Origin: Acanthacorydalis orientalis
Lineage: Eukaryota; Arthropoda; Insecta; Megaloptera; Corydalidae
Direction of reading: 5' to 3'
Assembly: GCA_034766995.1 (NCBI GenBank)
Contig: CM068317.1
Location: forward strand, 17,111,154-17,175,153
Length of the DNA stretch: 64,000 nt
Part shown: piece after piece, positions 1 to 11,202 of the stretch
How positions within the stretch are numbered: position 1 is the first letter of the stretch
How the letters are laid out: each line of letters opens with the position of its first letter
Notes under the pieces: generated by a model
Seen by the model: only the letters and a program-made list of their open reading frames with translations
Databases searched by the model: none
Told to the model about the DNA's origin: nothing
Made by a program: the position numbers and the translations under genes

Positions 1-102
1 AGAGAGTAGGGATCTGCTATTACGGTGGCGGAGTTACAGGTTCGCAGTGTTACCACAGGCCGAGAAAAAAAATCGGTTGCATTACTTAATTGTCTGACCT
101 CA
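1..102 (-). mobile_element. Mariner 5' terminal fragment, cut by the window edge
   Basis: This segment is nearly identical (about four differences by eye) to the terminal segment at 63767-63868 and, in reverse complement, to the start of the mariner at 62672. It ends with the same inverted-repeat terminus (GTCTGACCTCA) followed by a TA dinucleotide, the mariner target site. The element therefore lies mostly to the left of the window, with its 5' end pointing right. It abuts degenerate LINE sequence, so it probably inserted into that LINE copy. No coding sequence of this copy is visible here. Confidence 0.88.
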
Positions 103-113
103 TATATGTATGA

Positions 114-1342
114 TTTTTACAAAAATAATTTCAAAACGTTTACAAGCACAGCTATATATCGCTCAACCAAGGGATCAAGCATGATTTCGAAGCGGATTTA
201 GTACAACGGATCACATTTAGGTAGCGAGACAAGTAATAAGCCCATCAAATGAATACCAAATACCAGTATGTCTTGCATTTATAGACTTTAAAAAGGAATT
301 CGACTCTATCACCCCATCATCGGTCATGTCTGCATTGAAGGACCAAGGCATAGAGGACACGAACATCGAGTTGATTGATAACATCTACAAGAATGGAACC
401 TTGACGTTAAGGCTGCAGAAAGAAATAACAAAAGTAAAAATCGAGAAAGGTATAAAACAGAGATGCAATTTAGCCAAAATTATTTACCGCAGCCTTAGAA
501 GAAGTATTCAAATCACTCTGTGAGGACAAATAAATCGAAATAAAGGGGAAAAATTAAGTCATATCTAGTTTTCTGATGATGTCGTTATCTTCACGAGTAC
601 TTCAAATGAGCTACAAAAGAGGATAGAAGAATTAGATGATACGAGTCAAAAAATTAGCCTGAACATGAACCACGCAAAAACAAAAGTGTTGTTCAATGCG
701 TTTGTTTATCCGAAGAAAATTGAAATAAAAGGAACAGAAATAGAAGAAATTTCAAACTATGTTTATCTAGGTCAGCTTATTAACAAAAATGGATCAATCA
801 TTAAAGAAGTAAACAAGAGAATAAAAATTGGATGGAGCTCATTTGAACGAAACGCCTCGATATTAAATTACCAATCACACTCTGTTTGAAAAAAAAGTAT
901 TTGATAATGTATACTACCAGTTCTTACCCACGGAAGTGAAATATAGGTGCTTAATGAAAAATTCATTCAAAGGTTCTAAACAACATAGAGAAGTATGGAA
1001 AGATGCATGCTAGGGATAACAAGAAGAGATAGGAAAAGAATAGAATGGATACGAAAACAGACAAGATTCACAGATGTAATAAGAAGAGTAAAGAGTTTGA
1101 AATGGAATTGAACGGGATATGTTTTAAGAGAGATGACAATCGATGAACAACATATATTATTAACTGGAACTAAGGAATATAAAAATACCAAGAAAGAGAC
1201 GAATGAAAAGCTGTGATAAGGAAATTAAAGATTTTATTGGAAATCAGTGGAAAAGATTGGCATTCAATCGTACAAAATGGAAAATCGTGAAGAGGCCTTT
1301 ATTCAGTAGTGGATTGATAAAGGCTGCACCTGCTGCTTCTGA

Positions 1343-1343
<1 letters not shown>
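114..1343 (+). pseudogene. RTE-type LINE remnant, 3' half (RT palm to C-terminus)
   Basis: Broken reverse-transcriptase remnant, a diverged copy of the LINE at 31628-34815. Recognisable pieces in order: the IFTKII region from about 116, the palm region around 270-520, a degenerated FADD region around 570-600 (reads SDDVVIF), the stretch after the palm at 665-889 (NHAKTKVLFNAFV), and the C-terminal zone at 960-1330 (TRRDRKRIEWIRK, then FNRTKWKIV). Several stops and frameshifts interrupt it. In this copy the A-run at 648-654 keeps the reading frame into NMNHAKTKV, whereas the main copy has lost one A there, so each copy carries its own lesions. The 5' end is at the mariner on the left. The 3' end is TTCTGATGAT running straight into an (AT)n array. 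Inactive. Confidence 0.9.

Positions 1344-1344
<1 letters not shown>

Positions 1345-1394
<50 letters not shown>
1345..1394. repeat. (AT)n microsatellite
   Basis: Uninterrupted AT dinucleotides, about 25 units, starting directly at the GATGAT 3' tail of the LINE remnant. Confidence 0.97.
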
Positions 1395-1395
<1 letters not shown>

Positions 1396-1397
<2 letters not shown>

Positions 1398-3108
1398 GTA
1401 TATTTGATTTCATATCAATTTGAATATAGAATCGAATAATTTTAATATGAGACAACACGATCAAAAGGATGATGAAAATTAATATTCGAGAAATTGATGT
1501 GCAAACTAAGCATAGGTAATTTATTGAAACATTTTCAAAGAAAACAAGAAAACTTTGAAAATAGAATCAGTGCTGCACTGATAACAAAAATATCCTTTGC
1601 TAACCAACTTTAGCAAAAAAAATTAATAACAGAAACAATTGTTTAGTAGAATAAATAAATTAATAAACTTTTTTACACAAGATATAGAAAGAGAACCGTC
1701 AAAGCACAGAAAATAGCACAAGCGTTGGACAACTGGACAATAAAATCAATCTTTAATAGTTTATTATCATAACAAAATTTATTGAACGTGTTCAACTTAA
1801 CGATATTAATTCTATGTCCGTTGAATATACAATATATACACTGTTATAAATATCACTTAAGAGGTAAAAAAAGAAATTTCACTCGTAGTTTTGAATATTC
1901 CAGGACTGAACCTTTGTAACTACAATTATATGTTTTTCCAGATCGTTTTGGAGATGAGTATATTTTATCTATCAATATTAAAACAGTATATACGAATTAC
2001 AATAACACTTTAGTCATAGTCTTTTTTTATGAGGATCAACAATTGCAACACATGAACCAGTGTTAAATAGATAGATGCTATATCCAATTTGGAATCTTCT
2101 AATAGTTTATGATATTAAATATAGTCAAATTACAAGAATACATGGTTCAAAAGCCAAAACTGATCGTAGCAGAATGCGACTTGAGTTATTTAATAAAATT
2201 CGGCCGAATAAGGTAAATAAAAATATTTTATGTGTGTATGATTATTTATAATAAATAGAAAATATCAAATATAAGCATAATTGTACCACATACCCGCTAA
2301 TTATTTAAACAAATAGTAAAACTTGTTTTGTAATGATTACTTTCCATGTTTTTATATTCTTTCGCGATTAATATTTTATAAATTGCTAGAAAATGACATC
2401 TTAATCGCAATAAACTATAAATGTGTATGTAAATATATGTGTATGAAAGAATTATGTTCTAAATTAAATGATCTATCTTATCACTAAAATTATTTATAAT
2501 ATGACCATATTAAAATAAATTTTATTTCAATCACAAAATGTATTTTTAATCATAAATAAATTTACATTGTTATAACATACTTTTCTTTTGTAAAAAAATA
2601 TAAATTTACTTGTCTATGTGTAGTAGTTTTGTTCATTGTTTGAATAAATATTTTTCAAAACGTATAAATTTAAATTCTATCTAAAAAATATTATATCAGT
2701 AATTAAGTATACCTGAATATATCTTACATTAAATTAAATATATTGAAAATCAAATTAAAAATTGAATGCACTAAGTTTAAAGTTTACGACTGCAATGAAT
2801 TTAATTCTGAAAATATTTCACTGTAAAAGGAATCGCAGCCTTTTAATTTTTTAATAATTCATAAAACAAAAGCCTTGTTTTACTTTATTTAACATTATAA
2901 AATATTCATCTCTATGTCTAGTTTATTTTTTAATTCTTTTATGTTTTATATGATTCACACTGTGATATTTAATTACATTTTATTTTTCAGCTTTCATTCA
3001 TTTTTGTTGTTTATAACTTTTTTTTAAACCAACAGTATTAAAGTACAAATTACGAATAGCTGAACGTAATTTATTAAATTTAAACGCATTAGCTATTTAT
3101 TACGCAAT
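1396..3108. other. AT-rich non-coding stretch
   Basis: No ORF of note, repeat or recognisable transposon here. The base composition is strongly A+T with many short poly-A and poly-T runs. Confidence 0.6.
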
Positions 3109-3141
3109 GTATATATAAATATATATATAAATATATATATG

Positions 3142-3193
<52 letters not shown>
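3109..3193. repeat. Imperfect (AT)n microsatellite
   Basis: AT array interrupted by ATAAAT and GTAT units, ending in GTACAT. Confidence 0.95.
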
Positions 3194-3195
<2 letters not shown>

Positions 3196-3984
3196 TAACA
3201 ATGTACATAAACATAGAAATTTCAATGAATAAAATAAAATTTGTACAATATACTTAACAAAATTTGTTTAAAAAATTATTTTTTTTATTATACAAATATT
3301 TTTATGTAGGTGTGAAATATAAAAATCGCCATTTGTTAAAATAATTAAATATATGTGACTTCTATACTAAAACAATAGTACTTTTAGGAACCAGAGATCT
3401 TTTTATAGAGACAATACAGTCAAATTCTCTTATAGAGGTTACTCTTGATTCGATTAAATTTTTAAGTACACTGTTACTGGTTATTCTCTCTGTATACACT
3501 ATATTTGAATATAAATTTGTATAATATGACATTAAATTACATACAAACATAAAATTTGAATAAAATCTACGCAAATAACAAAAATTATACCAAAATATAC
3601 ATAATTTATATAAAATATAAACCTATTTTAGATCTACATTAGGATATTGATTTAAATGAAATTAATAAAAATATAGACATATAGCACGTTAGTGAGTTTA
3701 TTATTATTATTAATGAGTGTGATTAAAGAAGTATTTTTTATAGATATTTCTTTAAAAGTATGTCTGAGATTATTAATTAAAATTTACTCAACATTACCTG
3801 ATCTGAACTGACTTGAATATTATTTATTATACTTGGCCAAATCTAACCTGATCAAAACACTATACTTTTGCATTTCGACTAAATTAATTTTCACTAATGA
3901 ATTTTTCATTTCTCATAAACCAGAAAAGAAAATTCTGACAAAAATGTTTAATAATTAATTACTGGTAAATTTTACATTACAATT
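3194..3984. other. AT-rich non-coding stretch
   Basis: One 70-codon open frame lies on the minus strand (3362-3574), but its composition is not gene-like and it matches no family I know. Nothing else is seen. Confidence 0.5.
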
Positions 3985-4095
3985 TAGTAGGGAGCTCTTC
4001 CTCGTAATCACTACGATCTCCGAAACACGGGGGTCTCCGTTATTCGGAACACCCGCCCGGAATCGTTTCACTCGTATCGCATATATTCACTCATT
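3985..4095. other. GC-richer structured block with two adjacent hairpins
   Basis: About 110 bases with clearly higher G+C than the flanks. Hairpin 1 at 4003-4017 has arms TCGTA and TACGA. Hairpin 2 at 4019-4048 has arms TCCGAA/TTCGGA with an inner stem ACGG/CCGT and a six-base loop. The block is followed immediately by an (AT)n array. It could be the end of an unrecognised mobile element or SINE-like repeat. No ORF is seen. Confidence 0.45.
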
Positions 4096-4099
4096 ATCG

Positions 4100-4101
<2 letters not shown>

Positions 4102-4150
<49 letters not shown>

Positions 4151-4153
4151 TAT
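4102..4153. repeat. (AT)n microsatellite
   Basis: AT dinucleotides with one GT interruption near the middle. Confidence 0.97.
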
Positions 4154-4202
4154 GTTATAATAGTAGGTCTATATAATCATTCTCGCTGTTGAAAGCTAAT
4201 GA

Positions 4203-4910
4203 GTGCGTTCCTCTTTTAACTGTATTGTGACGTTGTTGTTTTATAAACCTGCACATTTCATTGCAGTTTTTATGTTCCACGACATAAATGGAGCCGAGAT
4301 ACCTTGGAGGGATTTCGTTAAATATCTAAGTGTGCGCATGGACAGACATCTTAAGTACAACGAGCACGTCGCATGTGCATGTGAAAAAGCGTATGCTGCC
4401 CTGGCCATACTGTATCTCCTAATGGCCAGAAATGGTGACGTGAAAAAGGAAAACAAACTTACGATCTACAAGATAGTGATTACGCCGATGTTCACGTATG
4501 CTTCACCTATATGGAGGATCACCTCCAAGACTAGCATCCTTAGCTTTCAGAGGGTTCAGAATAAGGTCTTAATGATGGCGATGAACAAGTCAAGTCTCTA
4601 CTCCACCAAAAGATAACAAGACGAGACAGAAATTAAGACGGTTGCACAATTTATACTCGACATGAGCTGAAAATTCTATAAGAAGACATTGAACAGTCAA
4701 ATACCAGACCAGCTGGAATCGACGAGAATAATCCCATTACGTAAGAGGCAGGACCCGCCAAAATACAAATTGGTACAGCCGTTATATTTTAACAAGCCGA
4801 GATCCTCGCTGCCAAAGGATTTTCGATGGTAACGGGGGAGGATATTGAAGGAGGATGAAATGGATAGGAGAACCTCCATTGAAAGACGAAACAGGTAACC
4901 ATTGCTATGT
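4203..4910 (+). pseudogene. Jockey-like LINE reverse transcriptase, C-terminal remnant
   Basis: The open frame 4203-4616 contains, from about residue 26, the region after the RT palm that is typical of jockey-type LINEs: an IPW...VKYL block, YNEHV, IYKIVITPMFTYASPIW and FQRVQNKVL. These correspond to the YLGV, thumb and LTYA-PVW motifs of the family. After a stop at 4614, a second open frame continues (KFYKKTLNSQIPDQLES, then PPKYKLVQPLYFNKP) to about 4830, as expected for the C-terminal tail after a frameshift. The catalytic FADD region is absent. The first 20 or so residues of the open frame do not resemble the family, so the ATG at 4203 is probably not a real start. Inactive 5'-truncated copy, a different family from the RTE copies in this window. 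Confidence 0.8.
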
Positions 4911-6054
4911 GGGTTTTTTTAAAGTTTTTTCACATATTCCACTAATCAGCCTCCCTATTCATACACAGACGATACACAATATAAATACGTAGATTAGGTT
5001 CGAGGAAACACTCAACACTATTACATGATTCGCACTTTCTTAAAATTCATGGAAGAAAGTAGTTGCTATGATACCAATATCATAATTTTAAGTGTGACTT
5101 CGGAAGCCATCGTTATTTACAGAATTTTTTTTTATATATAGATAGATATGCGTTTCGATGGTAATGTCATCATTTTTAAAACACTAAAGTAAAGAAAAAT
5201 CTGACTTATTTGATTATTTTTAATTTACAAATATTTACAAAAATATATTAAAATTATTATAAAAGTTATAAAACAATTTTACTAGAAAAATTTTTGGAAA
5301 ATAATTACTCCTATTCTGTTCTCTCCTTGGCCTTCTTATTGCCTAACTTGGCTTGAGGAGGTCTAAACAGATGCCTCTAGAATTTCACTAAATTAGTTAT
5401 GCGTGAATAAAGAAAATAGTTCTTGAAAATAAACTTTCGAAGAATTATGATCAAAGAATTTTATATATAATACCTGTAGTGTAGGTACTTATAGATTTTG
5501 TGACATACAAATACATTTAGAAGTATCAATCATCAGAACAAATGTTAGCACATAAATTAAGAAAAGAATGTAAAAATTCGATCATAGACCTGTAAATTAA
5601 ATTTCTTATAAGGAAAAAAATAACATTCAGAGAAACAAAATAGACCTTGAATATGATAATCTAAAATACACGATTATCAAAAACTAATAAAATTTTTCCT
5701 TTGGACAAAAAGTTATTCGAGGAGGATTCACGTGGACATTCGAATATATCACCCGTTCAAGAAAACATTGATTTAATAATACAAATTTTATTAAATTGTA
5801 CATGGTAAAAGACAAAATAAATTTCAAAGAGGAAAGAAATTTACGAAATCATGTGTTTTACTCTTGTTCATAGAACACCTGCAATAATTATTTGGAGATG
5901 GTATCTTCTGCACCAATTGCATCAATATATCATACAAAAATATTGAGAATAAATTATCTGAAACGTTTGAGCCAGTTTGTTAATATTTAGGTTCAAACTG
6001 CTGTATAAAAGATTGAAGCTACGAAATTATTTTCCAAAAGGGACTCAATTTTTT
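4911..6054. other. Non-coding stretch
   Basis: Mostly A+T-rich. A short patch at 5318-5390 is slightly GC-richer but has no open frame. Nothing recognised. Confidence 0.5.
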
Positions 6055-6935
6055 AAGTGTATATTTTTCACAGATGTCAAACTAACAGCTGTATTCTTTT
6101 ATGTTTGTTAAGTTTTCATATTAAGATTTTTAGTTATACGTTTGTATGCAACAAAATAACGCATTGAAATAATATAATTGTTTTACGAAAATGGTCGTTC
6201 TATAAGAAATACATTTCGTAAATTACGTGATAATTCTTCATACTCGTTTATCTGAGTCAATAATTATTTGAATAGTGTGTAAATTTGACGAGACTGGATT
6301 GATTAATGATAAAGAAACACCAACATTTGTTTTTAATGCTAGTTCTGAAGAAAACATTGACTTGGTTCGTGAAACTGTATCGTAAAAGTCAGGAACGTCA
6401 ATACCATGACGTTTATAGCAAATGGGACTTTCACAGACGAGCACATGACGTATTTTGTTTAAAAATTTATTCATGAAGGCTTATAATATTCGATTAACAC
6501 AATAATTGAAGCAAGAAGATCATTCACTTCGTCGGAAATTTGTTAACTGGATACTGGAACAACAAAACGGTTTTTCTGAAACATTAATTGGCCACCGAGA
6601 TCCTACGATTTTACACCGCTGAACTACTTTCTTTTGAGTCACTTTAAAGTACAGATGTACGTTAATAATCCTAAAATAATTTCCGACTTACAAGATGAAA
6701 CCTGAAGAGTAATTGGTAAGATAGAGTCCTATATGTGTAAGGATGTCATTGAAAATTTTAACAAAAGAATGGTTATTTATGAGAAAACACACGGAAATCA
6801 AACAATATTATTTTTCATTTATAAACAGCATAACCATAATTATTATTTACAATAAAGAAACTTGATATTTTAGAGCAAATTCTGTAGTTTATTTTAAATT
6901 AAAAACTTCCGTCTTTCTTGGAAACTCTGTATTTA
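6055..6935 (+). mobile_element. Internally deleted Tc1/mariner-type transposon (DUF4817-like HTH family)
   Basis: Shares its left end (CACAGATGTCAAACTAACAG) and right end (GGAAACTCTGTA-like) with the fuller copy at 45361-46618. Decayed transposase reads on the plus strand: an HTH region (KFDETGLIND, then EENIDLVRETVS), MGLSQTSTWRIL, and FVNWILEQQ. It then jumps to the C-terminal part: NWPPRSYDFTPLNYFL, VIGKIESYMCKDVIENFN. The middle of the catalytic domain, with the first two acidic residues, is gone, and the position of the third catalytic D reads N. A non-autonomous deletion derivative. The terminal boundaries are approximate. Confidence 0.85.
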
Positions 6936-6964
6936 TGAATATGACTTCATAGAAATTCTAAAAT

Positions 6965-6968
<4 letters not shown>

Positions 6969-7011
<43 letters not shown>
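6969..7011. repeat. (AT)n microsatellite
   Basis: About 21 AT units, 35 bases beyond the right end of the deleted transposon. Confidence 0.97.
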
Positions 7012-7014
<3 letters not shown>

Positions 7015-7139
7015 CTGCACATAATAATCTGTTATTTTAATAAATTAATGTCAATTACACTAATGTAAGGAAGAGAATTTTTGTTTCCAAAATATCCCTG
7101 TTTTTTAACAAATCGAAAATCGAAAAAAACTCAGAGCAG

Positions 7140-7620
7140 TGAAGTTGCGCGTGTCTATACATGTTCGTTGTAGAATGGTGTTAATTTGTACCGTGTTGCT
7201 CGTGTTCTTGGAATAACACCCGATTTTATTGTCGCGCGCCGGAGGTGCAATAAAATGTGATATCTGCTCTCGACCTGATTCCATCTCCGCATTACATCGG
7301 TACTACTGTCTAACAGTAGTTGTGATGCGGAGGTAGGTAGTAGAGCCGCACTCTTCGCGGCCATAAAGCGTCCCAGGTGCCGAGGCTATTATCGTATTTC
7401 ACGATCGACTATCATATATCTGATGGTTACGGTGATTTCCGTCAAGCACTTTTGTTATTTTTGATGATTTTTTTCCTGCTTGCTTCTATTCTGGTTGTAT
7501 ATATAACTACTCATACATGATCGGCGAGTTATACATATATGACAGGATGTGTATAACCGATACATTATAACGATTGTGTAGATATATACTGATTAAGAGA
7601 GTCACTACGCTACAGTAATT
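7140..7620. other. GC-richer block of unknown role
   Basis: G+C rises well above the surroundings, with several CpGs (for example TCGCGCGCCGG at 7221-7231). A 69-codon open frame on the minus strand (7155-7364) is alanine, leucine and arginine rich and matches no family I recognise. The block contains the long hairpin listed at 7266-7346. It might be a host exon or promoter fragment or an unrecognised element. Confidence 0.4.
7266..7346 (+). ncRNA. Candidate 81-nt imperfect hairpin (pre-miRNA-like)
   Basis: Three nested stems can be read directly. The outer one pairs GCTCT with AGAGC and ACCT with AGGT. The middle one is a 12-bp stem, CTCCGCATTACA with TGTGATGCGGAG, in which the one non-Watson-Crick pair is U-G. 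The inner one is a 7-bp stem, ACTACTG with CAGTAGT, closing a five-base loop TCTAA. A five-base bulge (TCGGT) lies on the left arm. Length and shape suit a small hairpin precursor, but I recognise no known miRNA seed, and a decayed palindrome from a transposon end is possible. The strand is arbitrary. Confidence 0.3.
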
Positions 7621-8389
7621 GGATTTTGTAATCGAATCAGATCGTCGCTAAAGTATACATAGGTGTACAGGTAAAATCGAAGAATTATGACTGACCCAGA
7701 AACGATACAGTTTTTAATGTAATTCAAATTGTTTTATTTTTTTTAACAAAATCAGATATATAATACATTAAATTTTATGTTCTTATTTTCTCTATTATAA
7801 CAATTATCATGTATTAACTATCTTTTTTATAAATCATATTTTTAATACATTGCAAAATTACAGTGGTGAACATGTTATGTTGATTTTATTTTTTTGTTAT
7901 TATAATGTGTAAATATACTTATATATATATATATATATATGTATAAATATAATTATATAATTAATGTACTTATATCTTACACATTACACATTTTCCAAAA
8001 TATAATCACGTTTTCTAATTTAATTTTTTTATTAAATACTTTTAAAAACAAAAAAAAGTTATTTGATGCCATAAAATTCTCATCACATAAGGTAATGTGT
8101 GCTATATTATCATCACTCTATATTTCCTGTAGCGGTATTTTTTCAAATACAGTTTTTCGAAAAGCAAAGCTTCTAAAACGAAGCAATTGAAAAATAAATA
8201 TTCAAAAGTGCAAATCTTGGAAAAACTTAAAAATACAATTTTTTAAAGATGTGTTTTTTGACATTTTTTTGTATTTTTGGTTAAGTAACTCACGTCAGTT
8301 TATTTTAAAACTGGTCAGATCAATCTCCGAGTAGTGTTTTGCTTTGTTAAAGTGTAATCCAAAAAAAAATTGCATAAATTTGCTACCAT
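7621..8389. other. AT-rich non-coding stretch
   Basis: Contains the short AT array at 7920-7943 and an 83-codon open frame (7939-8190) that begins in the array and looks like chance. No gene recognised. Confidence 0.5.
7920..7943. repeat. Short (AT)n microsatellite
   Basis: About 10 AT units followed by GTATAAATAT. Confidence 0.9.
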
Positions 8390-8390
8390 G

Positions 8391-9050
8391 GACGAGATTT
8401 TTATTAACCTTTACACTCTGAAGATCAAGCAATAATCAAAGCAATTGATAACGAGAGGCGAAATAACTTCGAAAAAGGTAAAAGCAGTTCCATCGATCGG
8501 ACAGGTTATGGTGTCAATATTTTGGAACGTAAAAGATATTCTTTTGGTCAATTATTTTAAAAATGGTAAAACAATAAATGGAGAATACTATGCCAACTTA
8601 TTTAGTCTACTGCACCAGAAAGTTCACGAGAAATAGCCCGAATAATTGAACAAAAATGTTTTGTATTATCAGGGTAATGCGCTTTTTCACAAGTCTGTTT
8701 AATTAAGATAAAATTCATCAATCGAGGTTCGAATTGCTGCCTCATACAGCCTACTCACCAAACATGACTCCGTTGTACTTATGTTTGTTTTCAAACCTAA
8801 AAAAAAGTCACATTGATAAAAAGCATGCGACGGATTTTGAGTGATTGCAGCCACAAGCACCTATTTTGAAGTGCTGGATGAATCATCTTATAAGAATAGC
8901 ATAAACTCATAATTATCGCTGGAAAACATGTATTAGATGTAGTGTATTTGAGTTAAAAGAAGACTATGCCAAAAAATAATATCAGTTTTTATTCAATATT
9001 TTGTTGTTTTCCTTCCTAGACCGAAAAATTTTCATCCCACTCTCGGTATA
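8391..9050 (+). pseudogene. Mariner transposase remnant (catalytic domain)
   Basis: The frame from about 8400 reads a degenerate mariner catalytic region: NLYTLKIKQ (family HYTPESKQ), QVMVSIFWNVKDILLVNY (family GKVM-SVFWD-GI--IDY), and GKTINGEYYANL. Beyond the stop at 8634 the DNA still encodes a worn YQGNALFHKS (family HQDNAPAHxS) and, further on, IAATSTYFEVLDESS. The HTH domain is missing. The 3' end is probably near 9050, where ACCGAAAAATTTTCATCCC resembles a mariner terminal repeat. Inactive, with many stops. Confidence 0.82.
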
Positions 9051-9195
9051 TATGCACTCAATTTCAAATTAAACTGAAATATTTCAACTCGTTTCACATT
9101 GTTATATATTAGAAACAAATTTTTATATCGAAAATATTCTTAAAATTATAATTATTAATTATTATTATTTTCTTTCTCAACTTCTTAGACAATAT

Positions 9196-9199
<4 letters not shown>

Positions 9200-9245
<46 letters not shown>
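9200..9245. repeat. (AT)n microsatellite
   Basis: About 22 uninterrupted AT units. Confidence 0.97.
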
Positions 9246-9249
<4 letters not shown>

Positions 9250-9503
9250 CTAAATGTACATTTGTATTAATGAAAGTATTATTGCTATTACATTTATAAT
9301 AAATAGTACAATATGATGGAAAGATACTAATAACTGCACTTTGGTTTGATTTTTATGTCTATTTTTAATCACTGTTTATTAAGTATTTTTTTCTGTTACA
9401 TCATATTTTATTTTTTCCATATTAAACAGCTATTATAATATAATATGTCCAATCCCCTTTAATATTACGTAATCACAAAAATGACGAACAATCTAAATAT
9501 ATA

Positions 9504-11200
9504 GGGGAGACCGGAGCAAAGTGAACTACGGGGCTAAGTGAAGTTTTGCTTTTTGCCCCAGATAAAAACGTTTTATGAACTCGCTTTTAGTGCTGTAGGT
9601 AAATATTAATATCCCCATATGACCAACGCAGTTTAATGTAGTTTGGTGTAACGGTTCTGGTTTTATTATGCGTTCAGTGTTTCAGCAGTAAAGTGAATTT
9701 TTGATTTCTTGGAAATTTTTAATTTTTTACAACTGTTTGTTGTAAACAATTCTGAATGAAAGTGATTATGAATTTTTTAGACCTGCTGAACACCTTACCG
9801 TTACTTGTTTTTGTCATATTTAAGATATTAATATATTTTTTATAATTAAAGTTCAAATATGCATACAGGTCTAAGTGACCCGAATACAACCGGCGCTAAG
9901 TGAACATGATTTTCATTTGGCTCTGATTTTTTTTAATTTATTGTTTCTATAAGTTGAGTATTTGGAGCACTGCAACGATACGAACTTCAGCTTCACCCCA
10001 AAATAGATGCGAATTTCAGCGTATAAATACGCTATGAAATTGAATTTGGTAGTTCCAGTGTTTTAGAAAGAAGGGTGCATGGCAGGCAAATATTGGTTAA
10101 CAGCATTTCTCAAGAAGAATACAACAGTCTTCATATGGAAGCCGGAAAACTACCAGTTTGGAACGTGCCACGAGATTCAATAGAACAAATGTTAACCGAT
10201 TCTTTGGGATGTTGAAAAAGGTACAGGACAAGTATCACTTCCCAGCTTACTGTATATGGAACATGGACAAAAAAGAGGTCATAACAGTGTAGACACCAAG
10301 CGGAGTCATGATTCGTCGAGCTGGGTCCACTGACGAAAACGAGGTCGTACAATCGAGTGGGTTCATCGACTTAAATGATTTCGTCATAGCGGAATTCAAC
10401 GTGGACAAATTAGATGAAGTCGACTTACAGAGTGCGCAGATTATTGCAGTCCAGCCTGACACCGCCGAATGCGACGCAGTTGAACCTGGCATCACCGAGT
10501 CTATTCCAGCGACTATTGAAACACGTCGTCCTTCTTCCGAAAAGCCAATGCATTTTAAATCAAGACTCGAAAGTATTTGAGCATACCCGAAAGCCGGTCC
10601 GCGAAAACAGACTTGGAAAAGACGTAAGCGGCGAATAAGCGCCGTTTTCACGGACTAACCTGTTAGGAATAAACTGGCAGCGTATTAAGAGATGGATAAA
10701 AAAATAAAAAGGGGCTTCTAAAGTAGTTTCGAAACCTACACCGGCAGTGACTTCTAGGAAGAGAAACGGCCAAAAAAAAAACAGTAGTTTACATTTATCC
10801 GATTCTAAATATCTTTTTCATGCCTTAATTTAGAAAAAAGTTTCAGGCAATACATGTAAATTATGGAAAAAGGCGAAATAAAACGTTTTAAATATTTTTC
10901 ATGATAAAAACGTTTTATTTTTATTTTTAACCAATTTTTAATATAGGAGTTAACTTAGTCTCGGGGAGGTTCACTAAACCCCGGAAATTTTGACATGTCA
11001 AGTTTTGTACGTCTTCACTTTTTCTTAAATAACGAGAAAAATACAAAATGAATATTAAAACTGCCTACATATTTTTGTAGTTAAGGATTTTACCTTTAAG
11101 TTTGACCTTTGCAATAGCATAGTTTATTTTGAGAAACACATTTATTTTGTTAATGAATAACGATTTAAAAAAATGCTCACTTAGCCCCAGACTCTCATAC
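9504..11200 (+). mobile_element. Pogo/Tigger-like DNA transposon, internally deleted
   Basis: Bounded by TA dinucleotides (9502-9503 and 11201-11202). The left end starts GGGGAGACCGGAGCAAAGTG, and the right end, reversed, carries GAGAGTCTGGGGCTAAGTGA. The motif CTAAGTGA recurs at 9533, 9871 and 9896 in direct orientation, and related inverted forms occur at 10969 and 11176, so both flanks of the coding part hold subterminal repeats. AAAACGTTTT palindromes lie near both ends (around 9567 and 10907). The coding remnant inside is described separately. About 1.7 kb, shorter than an autonomous pogo-type element would need. Confidence 0.8.
10025..10760 (+). pseudogene. Pogo/Tigger-like (DDE_1) transposase remnant
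   Basis: The stretch 10080-10290 encodes, across frameshifts, GKYWLTAFLKKN (family AG-DWL--F--RN), then RFFGMLKKVQDKYHFPAYC and WNMDKKEVITV (family FF--L--V----F-P--I-N-DETG--TV). The acidic residue of the family's first catalytic DE is still visible in WNMDKKE. The rest of the catalytic core is deleted. The open frame 10308-10580 (90 codons, acidic and valine rich) follows, and beyond its stop the DNA reads AYPKAGPRKQTWKRRKRR and AVFTD, resembling the basic C-terminal tail of pogo-type transposases. I take this as an N-terminal-plus-tail fusion made by an internal deletion. Inactive. Confidence 0.72.
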
Positions 11201-11202
11201 TA

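Noticed and set aside
7939..8190. 83-codon frame starting in the AT array
   Set aside because: Residue bias follows AT-rich DNA, and no motif or splice evidence is visible.
8725..8745. GAGGTTCGAATTGC, similar to a tRNA B box
   Set aside because: No A box, no cloverleaf; it lies inside a mariner remnant.
10247..10651. 134-codon minus-strand frame
   Set aside because: Antisense to the pogo-like coding remnant at 10308-10580; a shadow frame.
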